A stretch of 64,000 nucleotides of DNA from NCBI RefSeq assembly GCF_009193155.1, contig NZ_VUKD01000004.1, positions 124,001-188,000 on the forward strand. The letters run 5' to 3'. Origin of the DNA: Georgenia subflava (GTDB lineage Bacteria > Actinomycetota > Actinomycetes > Actinomycetales > Actinomycetaceae). This document shows, in pieces, positions 7,942 to 16,921 of this stretch (position 1 is the first letter of the stretch; the number at the start of each line of letters is the position of its first letter). The notes below the pieces were generated by a model. That model had not been told where the DNA came from, made no database searches, and worked only from the letters and a program-made list of their open reading frames with translations. Position numbers and translations under genes: made by a program.

Positions 7942-7977
7942 ACGACCCGGTCCGCACAGCCGTGCGAGCCGGGTCGT
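7942..7977. terminator. Strong hairpin, probable terminator
   Basis: ACGACCCGGTCCGCAC and GTGCGAGCCGGGTCGT form a 16-bp stem with one mismatch around a four-base loop. It lies 118 bases after the oxidoreductase stop and is not followed by a T run, as usual in high-GC actinobacteria. Confidence 0.7.
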
Positions 7978-8085
7978 CGTCATGGACGACGAAATATCGA
8001 CGCCAAGCATCCGGTTCTACCCCCAACGGGTGGGAACGGGGTGGCGAACCCCGGCACACCCGGGACACCCAACCGAAGGAGCAGC

Positions 8086-8961
8086 ATGACCACGTATGCC
8101 GTCACCGGAGCGAGCGGACACCTCGGCCGACTCGTCGTCGAGAACCTGCTGGCGAAGGGCGTCGCGGCCGGCGACCTCGTCGCCGTCGCACGGACCACCG
8201 AGAAGGTCGCCGACCTCGCCGAGCGCGGCGTCGTCGTGCGGGAGGGCGACTACGACCGCGCCGAGACGCTCGCCACGGCCCTGGCAGGCGTCGACCGGCT
8301 CCTGCTGGTCTCCGCCTCCGAGGTCGGCAAGCGGCTGCCCCAGCACACCGCCGTCATCGAGGCCGCCGTCGCCGCGGGTGTGGGCCGGATCGCCTACACC
8401 TCGGTGCTGCGTGCGGACGACACGACCCTCGTGCTCGCTCCCGAGCACCAGGCGACCGAAGAGGCCATCGCCAGCTCCGGCCTGCCCCACACGCTCCTGC
8501 GCAACGGCTGGTACACGGAGAACTACACCGAGCAGCTGCCGACGTACCTCGCCGCCGGCGTCATCGCCCACGCCGCGGGCGACGGCCGCATCGCCGCCGC
8601 GACGCGGGCCGACCTCGCCGAGGCCGCCGCGGTGGCGCTGCTGGAGGACCGGGACGAGCGGGTCGTCCACGAGCTCGCCGGTCCCGCCTTCACCTACGCC
8701 GACCTCGCCGCCGCGATCACCGAGGTCACGGGGACCGAGATCGCGGCCAAGGACCTGCCCACCGCGGAGCTGAGCGCCGTGCTGACCGGCGCCGGCCTGG
8801 ACGAGGGGACGGCCGGCTTCCTCGTCGCGGTCGAGGGCAACATCGTCGCCGGCGAGCTCGACGGCGACCCGGCGGACCTCGAGAAGCTGCTCGGCCGCCC
8901 GGCCACCACCCTGGTCGACGCCGTGCGCGCCGCCCGGTCCGTGGTGCCGCAGACGGTCTGA
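8086..8961 (+). CDS. SDR/NmrA-like NAD(P)H:quinone reductase family protein
   Basis: The 291-residue product begins MTTYAVTGASGHLGRLVVENLL, an atypical SDR nucleotide site (GASGHLG), with VDRLLLVSASEVGKR and IAYTSVLRADDT in place of the classical YxxxK, as in QorB/NmrA-like quinone reductases or redox sensors. LRNGWYTENY and the later VHELAGPAFTYADLAAAITEVTG are typical of the QorB group. GAAGGAGCAGC precedes the ATG at 8086. It follows the F420-type gene but is separated from it by a terminator-like hairpin, so it is probably its own transcript. Confidence 0.88.
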   Translation: MTTYAVTGASGHLGRLVVENLLAKGVAAGDLVAVARTTEKVADLAERGVVVREGDYDRAETLATALAGVDRLLLVSASEVGKRLPQHTAVIEAAVAAGVGRIAYTSVLRADDTTLVLAPEHQATEEAIASSGLPHTLLRNGWYTENYTEQLPTYLAAGVIAHAAGDGRIAAATRADLAEAAAVALLEDRDERVVHELAGPAFTYADLAAAITEVTGTEIAAKDLPTAELSAVLTGAGLDEGTAGFLVAVEGNIVAGELDGDPADLEKLLGRPATTLVDAVRAARSVVPQTV

Positions 8962-9021
8962 CGACCGGCGCGACGGCGCAGGGGTGACGGCGCTGCTCAC
9001 GCGGCCCTGAACACCCGACCC

Positions 9022-9065
9022 GGACGCCCGGGCCGACCCACGAGGTGGTGTCGGCCCGGGCGTCC
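9022..9065. terminator. Hairpin terminator after the quinone reductase gene
   Basis: GGACGCCCGGGCCGAC pairs perfectly with GTCGGCCCGGGCGTCC across a 12-base loop, 60 bases after the stop codon. Confidence 0.8.
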
Positions 9066-9099
9066 GTCGTCTGACGATCTCCGTCGTGCGAGGGCGTTC

Positions 9100-9357
9100 T
9101 TCATGTGAGGACGTTCCCCCGTGTGAGGGCTCTCGTCGTGAGCGGGCGTCTCTCCCGTGTGAGGGCGTCCGCCGTGATCGGGCGTTTCTCCCGTGTGAGG
9201 GCGTCCGCCGTGATCGGGCGTTTCTCCCGTGTGAGGACGTTCCCCCGTGTGAGAGCTCTCGTCGTGAGCGCGCGTTTCTCCCGTGTGAGGGCGTCCGCCG
9301 TGAGAGGGCGTTTCTCCCGTGGGAGGGTGTCGCCGTGTGAGGACGTTGCCGTGTGAC
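9100..9357. repeat. Tandem array, 18/36-bp period
   Basis: About nine units beginning GTGTGAGG or GTGAGG. Full units are 36 bp (GTGAGGGCGTCCGCCGTG then ATCGGGCGTTTCTCCCGT, two perfect copies) and half units are 18 bp (GTGAGGACGTTCCCCCGT, two copies). The array fills the gap between two 3' gene ends and encodes no credible protein, although several frames stay open because the period is a multiple of three. Confidence 0.92.
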
Positions 9358-9384
9358 GTCCTTGTCAGGTAGCGCCGACGCCCT

Positions 9385-10548
9385 TCAGTCCGCGCCGATG
9401 GCCGCGCCGAGCTGTGCAGCTAGCCGCTCCTCGACCGGCACGATCTCGGCAGCCAGCGCCGCCAGCGCCTCGATCGTCTCCGCCGGGTCGTCGGCGGTCG
9501 TGGTCGTCCCGGCGAGGTCTGCCAGCTCGGTCCACAGCGTCCCCGCCTCGGCAGCCGTCCCGCTCGCGGCGGAGAGGTCGAGGCCGGCGGGCGCCGCCGC
9601 CTCGGCGAGGAACTGCGCATACAGCGGCCGGGTTGCGCCGCCCGACGTGTGGGCCCAGGTGAGACACTCGGCAAGCCGGTGCGTCCCCACGACGAGCGCC
9701 TCGGGTGTGCCGAACCGCCGCGCCCACCCCTTCTTGGTGCGTCTGTCGGCGAGATCGTCGGCGAAGCGGCCGATGCCGCTGAGCCCGATGTTGCTGTCGA
9801 AGGAGTTCCCGAGGACGGGACCGGTGAGGTGCGCGTGGGTCGTGGTCACCGCCGCCCGCACCGCGCCAGCGAGGTCCGGCGCCCCGGCGGGCGGGTCGAC
9901 GGTGACGACGGCGAAGCGCCCCTTGCGGTGCGCCGCCCACGCCTCGCCCAGGGGCTGGGCGCCGATGCGGTGCGGCTGCGCGGCGCCGTCGTCGACGAGG
10001 TACTCCTCGCCGTCCTTCCCCGCCACGACCACCGGATAGGGATCGGCCGCCTCCACCGCGTCGACCCCGGGGTGCCAGGGCAGCAGCCCCCGGCCGACCG
10101 TGATCTCGGCGGCACGGCCGGACTCGAGGGCGGCGTCGAGCTTGGACAGCGCGGTGCCCGCCTTGCTCGAGGTCACCGAGGTGAGGGTCAGCCCGAGGTG
10201 CTGCGCCACGGCCTCGAGCCACGGTTGCGGGTGGTGCTGCGCCACGATCGTGAGCAACGGGTGCGGGACCTGTGCGTACTCGAAGACGGCGTACAGGAAG
10301 CCGATCCCGCCACCCAGGCCGCAGGCCATAGCCTCGGAGAGGTCGACGCCGGCCTGGGCGAGCAGGTGGCGGGCGAGGCCGGACGGGCGGTGCGCGTCGG
10401 CACCGAACGCTGGGTAGCCGGGTGTCAGGCCCGGCAGGCCACGGTCCGCGGCTCGCGCGGTGACGTGGCGGTGGGCGGTGGTGGAGCTCTCGCCGGTGCG
10501 CGCCATACGGGTGCGGACCAGCTGCTTGAGGGCTCGACGGTCAGTCAT
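9385..10548 (-). CDS. BtrH N-terminal domain-containing protein (with DUF4872-type C-terminus)
   Basis: A 387-residue protein. After MTDRRALKQLVRTRMARTGE, a short module found at the head of several unrelated actinobacterial proteins, comes the BtrH-like core (HLLAQAGVDLSEAMACGLGG, then IGFLYAVFEY) followed by a C-terminal half resembling DUF4872 (FAVVTVDPP, EALVVGTHRLAECLTWAH). BtrH is an acyltransferase in butirosin biosynthesis, moving an acyl group from a carrier protein to the aminoglycoside. No other antibiotic biosynthesis gene lies nearby, so the function here is open. ATG at 10548 follows a weak GAGAG. It stands alone between a repeat array and the ABC importer. Confidence 0.75.
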   Translation of the reverse strand: MTDRRALKQLVRTRMARTGESSTTAHRHVTARAADRGLPGLTPGYPAFGADAHRPSGLARHLLAQAGVDLSEAMACGLGGGIGFLYAVFEYAQVPHPLLTIVAQHHPQPWLEAVAQHLGLTLTSVTSSKAGTALSKLDAALESGRAAEITVGRGLLPWHPGVDAVEAADPYPVVVAGKDGEEYLVDDGAAQPHRIGAQPLGEAWAAHRKGRFAVVTVDPPAGAPDLAGAVRAAVTTTHAHLTGPVLGNSFDSNIGLSGIGRFADDLADRRTKKGWARRFGTPEALVVGTHRLAECLTWAHTSGGATRPLYAQFLAEAAAPAGLDLSAASGTAAEAGTLWTELADLAGTTTTADDPAETIEALAALAAEIVPVEERLAAQLGAAIGAD

Positions 10549-10761
10549 CTCGGTGCTCTCCTGCGACGTCGTGCGTGCTGCCCCCGCGCGGTCGGCACGC
10601 CGGTCGCATCGGATGAGAACCGTGTGCTGGTGCCTCTCGCGACGGCATGGTGGCCACCTTCGCCCCCACCTGTGGCCGGCGGGCGCGGGCCGCCGGTCGA
10701 GGGAGTCGGGCACGCGAGCGTGCCTGGTGCTCAGCCTACCGGCCTCGGGCGGCTGTGGACC

Positions 10762-12738
10762 TCACAGCCGCACGGCCTGTGGGGCTTCCGAGCTCTGGAA
10801 CCGGGCCAGCGCCTGCCGCCGTGCCTCCTGCTCGACCGGGTCGGGGACCGGTACCGAGGCCAGCAGCCGCTGGGTGTAGGGCTCGAGGGGCCGGTGCAGG
10901 ACCTGCCGGCTCTCGCCGAGCTCGACCAGGCGGCCCCGGTGCAGCACCGCGATGCGGTCCGCGAGCATGCCCACGACTGCGAGGTCGTGGCTGATGAACA
11001 GGGTCGCGAAGTCCAGGCGCTGCTGCAGCTCGGTGAAGACCTCGAGCACCTTCGCCTGGACCGAGACGTCCAGGGCGGATGTGGGCTCGTCGGCGATGAG
11101 CAGCTCGGGGTCCAGGGCCAGCGCGCGCGCGAGGCTGGCGCGCTGGCGCTGCCCGCCCGAGAGCTCGTGCGGGTACCGCTCGGCGTAGGCGGTCGGCAGG
11201 TGCACGGCGTCGAGGAGCTCGTCGACGCGCCTGCGCGCGCCGGCCAGGTCCTTGGCCCGGCCGTGCACGACGAGCGGCTCGGCCACGCACTCGGCGATGG
11301 TCAGCAGCGGGTTGAAGCTGGTCCCGGGATCCTGGAAGACGAAGCCGATCCGGGCCCGTAGCGGGCGGAACCGGCGCTCGCGGAAGCCGACCATCTCGTG
11401 GCCGAGCACCTCCAGCGAGCCGCCGGTGGCGTGGGTGAGGCCGGCGATGGCGCGCCCGATGGTGGTCTTGCCGGAGCCCGACTCGCCCACCAGGCCCAGC
11501 ACCTCGCCGGGCGCGATGGCGAAGCTGACGTGGTCGACGGCGCGGAACCCGCCCTGGCCGAGCCGGCCGGGGTAGACGATCTCCAGGTCACGGGCGGTGA
11601 CGACGGCGGACGTGGTGTTCTCGGTGCCAGGTCCGGGCGCACGCGCCGCCTGAGCATCGTCCGCTGCCGCCTGACGGGTCATCGCTGCCGCTGGCCGGGC
11701 CGTCGTCGGCTCGGCCGCCGCTGCCGCTGCCGCTGGTCGGGCTGCCGTTGCCGCCTGCGGGGTCGTCGTCGCCGTCGGCTCGGCCGCCGGTGCTGTCGGC
11801 CCGCCTGCCGTTGCCGTCGGCTCGGCTGCCGTCGCCGTCGGACCGGCAGGCGCTGCCGTGGGCGCTGCCGCCGGGACCCCTGCCCCCGCCGGAGCCGCTG
11901 GTACGCCTCCCGACCTCGGCACCGCTGGGGCCGACGTTCCGGGGCTCGTGCCCTCGCTCAGGCTCGGTACGGCGGCGAGCAGCGCACGGGTGTACTCGTG
12001 GCGCGGCGCGGCGAAGAGCGTGCGCGCGTCGGCCTGCTCGACCACCTCGCCGCGGTACATCACCGCCACCCGGTCGGCGAGGTCGGCGACCACGCCCATG
12101 TTGTGCGTGATGAGCACGATAGCGGTCCCGAACTCGCGCCGGACGCGGCGCAGCAGGTCCAGGATCTCGGCCTGGACGGTGACGTCCAGCGCCGTGGTCG
12201 GCTCGTCGGCGACGATCACCTTCGGTCCCAGCACCAGGGCCATGGCGATGACGATGCGCTGCTTCTGGCCACCGGAGAACTGGTGGGGGTAGTGGTCCAC
12301 CCGCTTCTCGGGGTCCGGGATGCCCACGCGGCCGAGGATCTCGACCGCCTTCGCCCGGGCCTGCTTCTTGGAGTGCTGGCCGTGCGCGCGCAGCCCCTCG
12401 GCGATCTGCCACCCGACCGTGAACACAGGGTTCAGGGCGGAGGACGGCTCCTGGAAGACCATGGCGACGTCGCGGCCGCGGAGCTGTCGCAGCTCCTGGG
12501 CGTCCAGGCTGACGACGTCGCTGCCGGCCAGGAGCACCACGCCGTCGACGGTGGCGGTCTCGGGCAGCAGCCCCAGGACGGACTTGCCGGTGACCGTCTT
12601 GCCCGAGCCGGACTCGCCGACGATCGCCAGGACCTCGCCGGGCTCGACGCTCAGGCTCACGCCGTCGACGGCGCGGACCGGCTCGGCGTCGGTGGCGAAG
12701 GTGACGTGCAGGTCGCGGATGTCGACGACGGCGCTCAT
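10762..12738 (-). CDS. Oligopeptide ABC importer, fused double ATP-binding protein (DppD-DppF type)
   Basis: A 658-residue fusion of two ATPase modules. The first has Walker A GESGSGKTVTGKS, signature FSGGQKQRI and Walker B VIVADEPTTALD; the second has GESGSGKTTIGRA, LSGGQRQRAS and LLIADEPTSALD. Both end with the peptide-transporter C-terminal extension. A linker of about 120 residues made almost only of Ala, Pro, Thr and Gly joins them, much longer than in typical fusions. It acts at the membrane as the energising subunit of the importer encoded by the three genes upstream, and its ATG overlaps the preceding permease stop (ATGA at 12735-12738). Confidence 0.93.
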   Translation of the reverse strand: MSAVVDIRDLHVTFATDAEPVRAVDGVSLSVEPGEVLAIVGESGSGKTVTGKSVLGLLPETATVDGVVLLAGSDVVSLDAQELRQLRGRDVAMVFQEPSSALNPVFTVGWQIAEGLRAHGQHSKKQARAKAVEILGRVGIPDPEKRVDHYPHQFSGGQKQRIVIAMALVLGPKVIVADEPTTALDVTVQAEILDLLRRVRREFGTAIVLITHNMGVVADLADRVAVMYRGEVVEQADARTLFAAPRHEYTRALLAAVPSLSEGTSPGTSAPAVPRSGGVPAAPAGAGVPAAAPTAAPAGPTATAAEPTATAGGPTAPAAEPTATTTPQAATAARPAAAAAAAEPTTARPAAAMTRQAAADDAQAARAPGPGTENTTSAVVTARDLEIVYPGRLGQGGFRAVDHVSFAIAPGEVLGLVGESGSGKTTIGRAIAGLTHATGGSLEVLGHEMVGFRERRFRPLRARIGFVFQDPGTSFNPLLTIAECVAEPLVVHGRAKDLAGARRRVDELLDAVHLPTAYAERYPHELSGGQRQRASLARALALDPELLIADEPTSALDVSVQAKVLEVFTELQQRLDFATLFISHDLAVVGMLADRIAVLHRGRLVELGESRQVLHRPLEPYTQRLLASVPVPDPVEQEARRQALARFQSSEAPQAVRL

Positions 12739-13829
12739 GGCTTCGCTCCTGGGCTCGTGGGGTCGGTGCCCGGCCGGTCGGGCGGGGTGGTGCCGCTCCA
12801 CCCGGTCTCGTCGGGAGACCGGACGCTGGTGGCGGTGGCCGCGTCCGGCCCGACGGCGTCGCGGGCGATCGCGTCGGCCGTGCCGGCAGCTCTACGGCGG
12901 ATGCGCAGCCGCGGGTCGGAGAGGTCGTTGAGGCTCTCGCCGACCAGGGTCACGCCGAGCACCAGCAGGACGATGGCCAGGCCGGGGAAGATGCCGGTCC
13001 ACCAGATGCCGGAGGCGACGTCGGCGATCGCACGGTTGAGGTCGTACCCCCACTCCGCCGCCGCGGTGGGCACGATGCCGAAGCCGAGGAAGCCGAGCCC
13101 CGCCAGGGTGAGGATCGCCTCGGAGGCGTTGAGCGTGATGATGAGCGGCAACGACCGGGTCGCGTTGCGCAGCACGTGCCGCGAGAGGATCCGCGGGGTC
13201 GACGTCCCGATCACCTGGGCCGACTCCACGAAGGCCTCCGCCTTCAGCCGGACGGTCTCGGCGCGGACCACGCGGAAGTACTGCGGCACGAACACCACGG
13301 TGATGGACAGGGCCGCGGCCAGGATGCCGCCCCATCTCGAGGACTGCCCGCCCGAGATGATGATCGACAGCACGATCGCCAGCAGCAGCGCCGGGAAGGC
13401 GTAGATGGCGTCGCAGATCGTCACCAGGAGCCGGTCGAGCCACCCGCCGAGGTAGCCGGAGACGAGCCCGAGGAAGATGCCCAGGAAGAGCGAGGCGGCG
13501 ACGGCGATGATCACCGTGGACAGCGCCGTCTGCGCCCCCCACACCACCCGCGAGAAGACGTCGTAGCCGCCGACGGTCGTGCCCCACAGATGACCGTCGC
13601 CGGGCGGGGCCTGACGGGCGAAGCTGCCGGCGTCGTCGGAGAGCTGGCTGTAGGAGTAGGGGGCGATCACCGGTGCGAGGAGCGCGGCGACCACGAAGGC
13701 GGCGCACAGCACGAGGCCGGCGACCAGCATCGCGCGCTGGAGCCCGACGCTCTGGCGCAGCTGCCAGACGAGGGGGAGCTTCTTCCAGCGCGGCTCTGCG
13801 GCGGCGCCGTGGACGACGGTCTCGGACAC
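12735..13829 (-). CDS. Oligopeptide ABC importer permease (DppC type)
   Basis: A 364-residue inner-membrane permease with an N-terminal helix (LVAGLVLCAAFVVAALLAP), the GYDVFSRVVWGAQTAL segment common to DppC proteins, five further helices and the EAA-like coupling loop VESAQVIGTSTPRILSRHVL. The C-terminal 50 residues are a hydrophilic Pro/Thr-rich tail. The GTG start at 13829 lies one base after the stop of the DppB-type gene, so translation is probably coupled. Confidence 0.92.
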   Translation of the reverse strand: MSETVVHGAAAEPRWKKLPLVWQLRQSVGLQRAMLVAGLVLCAAFVVAALLAPVIAPYSYSQLSDDAGSFARQAPPGDGHLWGTTVGGYDVFSRVVWGAQTALSTVIIAVAASLFLGIFLGLVSGYLGGWLDRLLVTICDAIYAFPALLLAIVLSIIISGGQSSRWGGILAAALSITVVFVPQYFRVVRAETVRLKAEAFVESAQVIGTSTPRILSRHVLRNATRSLPLIITLNASEAILTLAGLGFLGFGIVPTAAAEWGYDLNRAIADVASGIWWTGIFPGLAIVLLVLGVTLVGESLNDLSDPRLRIRRRAAGTADAIARDAVGPDAATATSVRSPDETGWSGTTPPDRPGTDPTSPGAKP

Positions 13830-13830
13830 G

Positions 13831-14907
13831 TCAGTACCTCACCCTCGGGTCGATGAGGGCGGCGAGGATGTCGACGAGGAAGTTCGTCACCGCCACGATC
13901 ACGGCGAGCATCGCGACGATGCCCTGGACCGCCACGAAGTCACGGGAGCCGAGGTACTGGGCGAGCTGGAAGCCCAGGCCGCGCCACTCGAAGGTGGTCT
14001 CGGTGAGGATCCCGCCCGCCAGCAGCAGCGCGATCTGCATGCCCATCACGGTGATGATCGGGATCAGCGCCGGCTTGTAGGCGTGCTTGCGCACCAGGCG
14101 GAGCTCGGGCACGCCGCGGGAGCGGGCGGCGTCGACGTACTCCCGGCCGAGGGTGCCGATGAGGTTGGTGCGCACGAGGCGCAGGAACACGCCTGCAGTC
14201 AGCAGTCCGAGGGCGATGGCAGGCAGCACGGCGTGGGAGAGGATGTCGCTGATGAGGTCCCACCGGCCGGTGCGCAGCGCATCGACGATGTTGATGCCGG
14301 TGGAGCCGGAGATCCGGCCGAGGATGAGCTGGACCTCCGGGCTGGCGCGACCGGAGAGCGGGAACCAGCCCAGCCACACCGAGAAGACGAGCTTGAGGAG
14401 CAGGCCGGAGAAGAACACCGGCGTCGCGTAGCAGAGGATCGCGAACACGCGCAGGACGGCGTCGGGCCAGCGGTCGCGCAGGTACGCGGCCAGCATGCCG
14501 AGCGGGATCCCGACGACGAAGGCGACGATCAGCGCGTAGATCACCAGCTCCAGGGTCGCGGTGCCGTAGGTGACGAGGATGTCGCTGATCTCGCGGTTGT
14601 CGGTGATGGTGCGGCCGAAGTCGCCGGTGAAGATCTGTCCGAGGTACTCCAGGTACTGCACCATGATCGGCCGGTCGTACCCGGCGGCGGCGAGCCGCTC
14701 GGCGAGCTGCGCCTCGGTCAGCCGACCGCCGACGGAGGCGGTGATCGGGTCACCGGCCACCCGCATGAGGAAGAAGACCAGGGTGACCAGGACGAACACC
14801 GTGGGGATGATCAGCAGGAACCGGACCAGCACGTAGCGGCCGAGCCCGGAACCACCCCCACCCTTCACCGGGGCCGCCTCGACTGTCCTGTCGTCGACGA
14901 TCGTCAC
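13831..14907 (-). CDS. Oligopeptide ABC importer permease (DppB type)
   Basis: A 358-residue permease: first helix YVLVRFLLIIPTVFVLVTLV, the long periplasmic loop holding MRVAGDPITA and a GDFGRTI motif, then the DppB core with the coupling loop YVDAARSRGVPELRLVRKHA. GAGGAGCAACACGCT precedes a GTG start at 14907. It forms the translocation channel with the DppC-type protein. It follows the substrate-binding gene after a 209-bp gap that contains a perfect hairpin, so it is probably expressed by read-through at a lower level than the binding protein. Confidence 0.92.
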   Translation of the reverse strand: MTIVDDRTVEAAPVKGGGGSGLGRYVLVRFLLIIPTVFVLVTLVFFLMRVAGDPITASVGGRLTEAQLAERLAAAGYDRPIMVQYLEYLGQIFTGDFGRTITDNREISDILVTYGTATLELVIYALIVAFVVGIPLGMLAAYLRDRWPDAVLRVFAILCYATPVFFSGLLLKLVFSVWLGWFPLSGRASPEVQLILGRISGSTGINIVDALRTGRWDLISDILSHAVLPAIALGLLTAGVFLRLVRTNLIGTLGREYVDAARSRGVPELRLVRKHAYKPALIPIITVMGMQIALLLAGGILTETTFEWRGLGFQLAQYLGSRDFVAVQGIVAMLAVIVAVTNFLVDILAALIDPRVRY

Positions 14908-15067
14908 AGCGTGTTGCTCCTCTTCCTCGGCCGCGTCGGGTACCCGCCTCCGCGATCAGCGGCCGCGTCTCCGCGAACGTCGGCGCCCCGCACGGCGTGG
15001 ACGGTACTCCGCACAGCATGGTCGGGGGCCCCCCCCGCAAAGCGTGGTCGGCGCCCCCGCAGGGCGT

Positions 15068-15101
15068 GGACGGGATGCCGCCGGTCGGCGGCATCCCGTC
15101 C
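15068..15101. terminator. Perfect 15-bp hairpin inside the ABC importer operon
   Basis: GGACGGGATGCCGCC and GGCGGCATCCCGTCC pair without mismatch around GGTC, 16 bases after the stop of the substrate-binding gene. It would terminate or attenuate transcription between the binding protein and the membrane subunits, the usual way to keep binding protein in excess. Imperfect repeats of about 27 bp around GCGTGGACGG, GCATGGTCGG and GCGTGGTCGG lie downstream at 14985-15065. Confidence 0.85.
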
Positions 15102-15116
15102 AGCAGGTCCGCTCGG

Positions 15117-16766
15117 TCAGCGACCCAGCGCGGCGTAGCGGAACTTGAACGATGCGTCCAGAGTGTCCGTCACGCCGGTGATGTCCGTGGCGGCGACGGC
15201 GACCTGGGCACCCTGCAGGTACGGCACGGTGGACAGGTCCTGGGCCACGAGCTCCTGGATCTGCTCGATCTTGCCCGCCCGCTCGTCGGGGTCGGCCGTC
15301 GTGGCCTGGTCGAGGATCAGGTCGTTGACCTCCTGGTTGGCGTAGCCGTTGCCCAGGAAGTTCTCGATCAGGAAGAACGGGGTCAGGTAGTTGTCGGCGT
15401 CCGAGTAGTCCGGGAACCAGCCGAGCTGGTACGAGGGATAGTCGGTGAGGCGCTCGGTGGCGTAGGCGTCCCACAGCGAGGAGTTGAGGGTGACGTCGAA
15501 CAGACCGCCCGCCTCGAGCTGGCTCTCGATGAGCGCGTACTCCAGGTCGGAGGAGTTGCCGTAGTGGTCCGGGCTGAACTGCAGGTTCAGCGCCACCGGC
15601 GTCTCGACACCGGCCTCCTCGAGCACGGCCGCGGCGGCGTCGGCGTCCGGGCCGCCCGCGCCGTCGCCGTAGAGCTCCTTGAGAGGCTCGACCGCACCGG
15701 TCAGGCCCTCGGGCACGTAGGAGTACAGCGGCGTGAAGGAGCCGTTGTAGATCTCGTTCGAGAGGGCGTCACGGTCGAGGCTGTGGGCGACCGCCTGGCG
15801 CACGGCCAGCGCCTTCGCCTCGTCCGCCTCGACGGTCTCGGCGCCGAACGGCTGGGTGTTGAAGTTGAACACGATGTAGCGGATCTCGCCGCCGGGGCCG
15901 TCGTGGACGGTGACGTTCTCGTCCTCGCGCAGGTCGGCCAGGTCGGTGGGGGAGAGGCTCCGGAAGGCCACGTCGATGTCGCCCTCCTGCACCGCCAGCT
16001 TCAGCGAGGTCTCCTCGGCGTAGTACTGGGCGGTGACCGTGTCGGTCCTGGCGGCGCCGAGGACGCCGTCGTACCCGTCGAACGCCTGGTACTGGATCAG
16101 CTCGTTCTCGGTGTAGTCCGTGATCGCGTACTGACCGGCGAAGGCGTTGCCGGAGACGATGTCGTCGGCCGGGGTGACGGCGTCGGGGAGGAAGACGTCC
16201 TCGTCGACGATCGGGCCCGCGGGGGAGGAGAGGATCTGCGGGAAGACCTGGTCGTTCTCGCTCTTGAGGTGGAAGACGACGGTGAGGTCGTCGACGACCT
16301 CGACGCTGTCCAGGTTGTACAGGAGCGAGGAGGGACCGCTCGGGTCGGCGATGGCGATCTGCCGGTCGAAGGTGAACTTCACGTCCGACGCCGTCAGCTC
16401 GTTGCCGTTGGCGAACGTCAGGCCCTCCTTGAGCTTCACCGTGTACTCGGTGGGCGCCGTGAACTCGGCGGACTCGGCGATGTCGGGCTCGACGTCCGGG
16501 CTGCCGTAGGGGGTGTTCATGATGAACGGGAACACCTGGTTCTGGACGGCGAAGGAACCGTTGTCGTACGACCCGGCCGGGTCGAGGTTGGTGATCACGT
16601 CGGTCGTGCCGACGGTGATGCCCTCGCTGCTGCCGCCGTCGGTCCCGCCGGTGGCGTCGCCGCCGCCGTCCGGGTCCTCGGTCTCGGCGCAGCCGGCGAG
16701 CACGAGAGCGAAGGCCGCGGTGGCGCCGAAGACCATTGCGCGGCGGCTCTTTCCAGCAGGTGCCAT
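15117..16766 (-). CDS. Oligopeptide ABC importer substrate-binding lipoprotein (SBP family 5)
   Basis: A 549-residue family 5 solute-binding protein. The signal sequence MAPAGKSRRAMVFGATAAFA leads into the lipobox LVLAGC, giving an outer-leaflet lipoprotein, followed by a Gly/Asp-rich linker. TVKLKEGLTFANGNELTASD, the family 5 hallmark, lies at about residues 105-125, and QLGWFPDYSDADNYLTPFF fits the C-terminal lobe. AGAGGACATCACC precedes the ATG at 16766. It is the first gene of the importer operon. The ligand is predicted to be a peptide, but this family also binds sugars, nickel and other compounds. Confidence 0.93.
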   Translation of the reverse strand: MAPAGKSRRAMVFGATAAFALVLAGCAETEDPDGGGDATGGTDGGSSEGITVGTTDVITNLDPAGSYDNGSFAVQNQVFPFIMNTPYGSPDVEPDIAESAEFTAPTEYTVKLKEGLTFANGNELTASDVKFTFDRQIAIADPSGPSSLLYNLDSVEVVDDLTVVFHLKSENDQVFPQILSSPAGPIVDEDVFLPDAVTPADDIVSGNAFAGQYAITDYTENELIQYQAFDGYDGVLGAARTDTVTAQYYAEETSLKLAVQEGDIDVAFRSLSPTDLADLREDENVTVHDGPGGEIRYIVFNFNTQPFGAETVEADEAKALAVRQAVAHSLDRDALSNEIYNGSFTPLYSYVPEGLTGAVEPLKELYGDGAGGPDADAAAAVLEEAGVETPVALNLQFSPDHYGNSSDLEYALIESQLEAGGLFDVTLNSSLWDAYATERLTDYPSYQLGWFPDYSDADNYLTPFFLIENFLGNGYANQEVNDLILDQATTADPDERAGKIEQIQELVAQDLSTVPYLQGAQVAVAATDITGVTDTLDASFKFRYAALGR

Positions 16767-16921
16767 GGTGATGTCCTCTTCCGCTCTGGCCGGACACACC
16801 TTGTGCCCGGCCGCCGAGGTGCATCCGTAATATGTGACGCGCCTCTCGGCTGGGGCACTTGTCTAACACATGTCAGTTCGGCGGCATGAACATGGGGCGC
16901 CCGCAGTGCGAAACCGTGACC

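Noticed and set aside
9100-9357. Repeat-containing small protein (R-V-R-A-S-A-V type)
   Set aside because: Open frames exist in more than one phase only because the period is a multiple of three; there is no ribosome site and codon use does not match real genes.
10762-16766. Horizontal transfer of the ABC importer operon
   Set aside because: Base composition and codon use match the surroundings, and no mobile element or tRNA flanks it.
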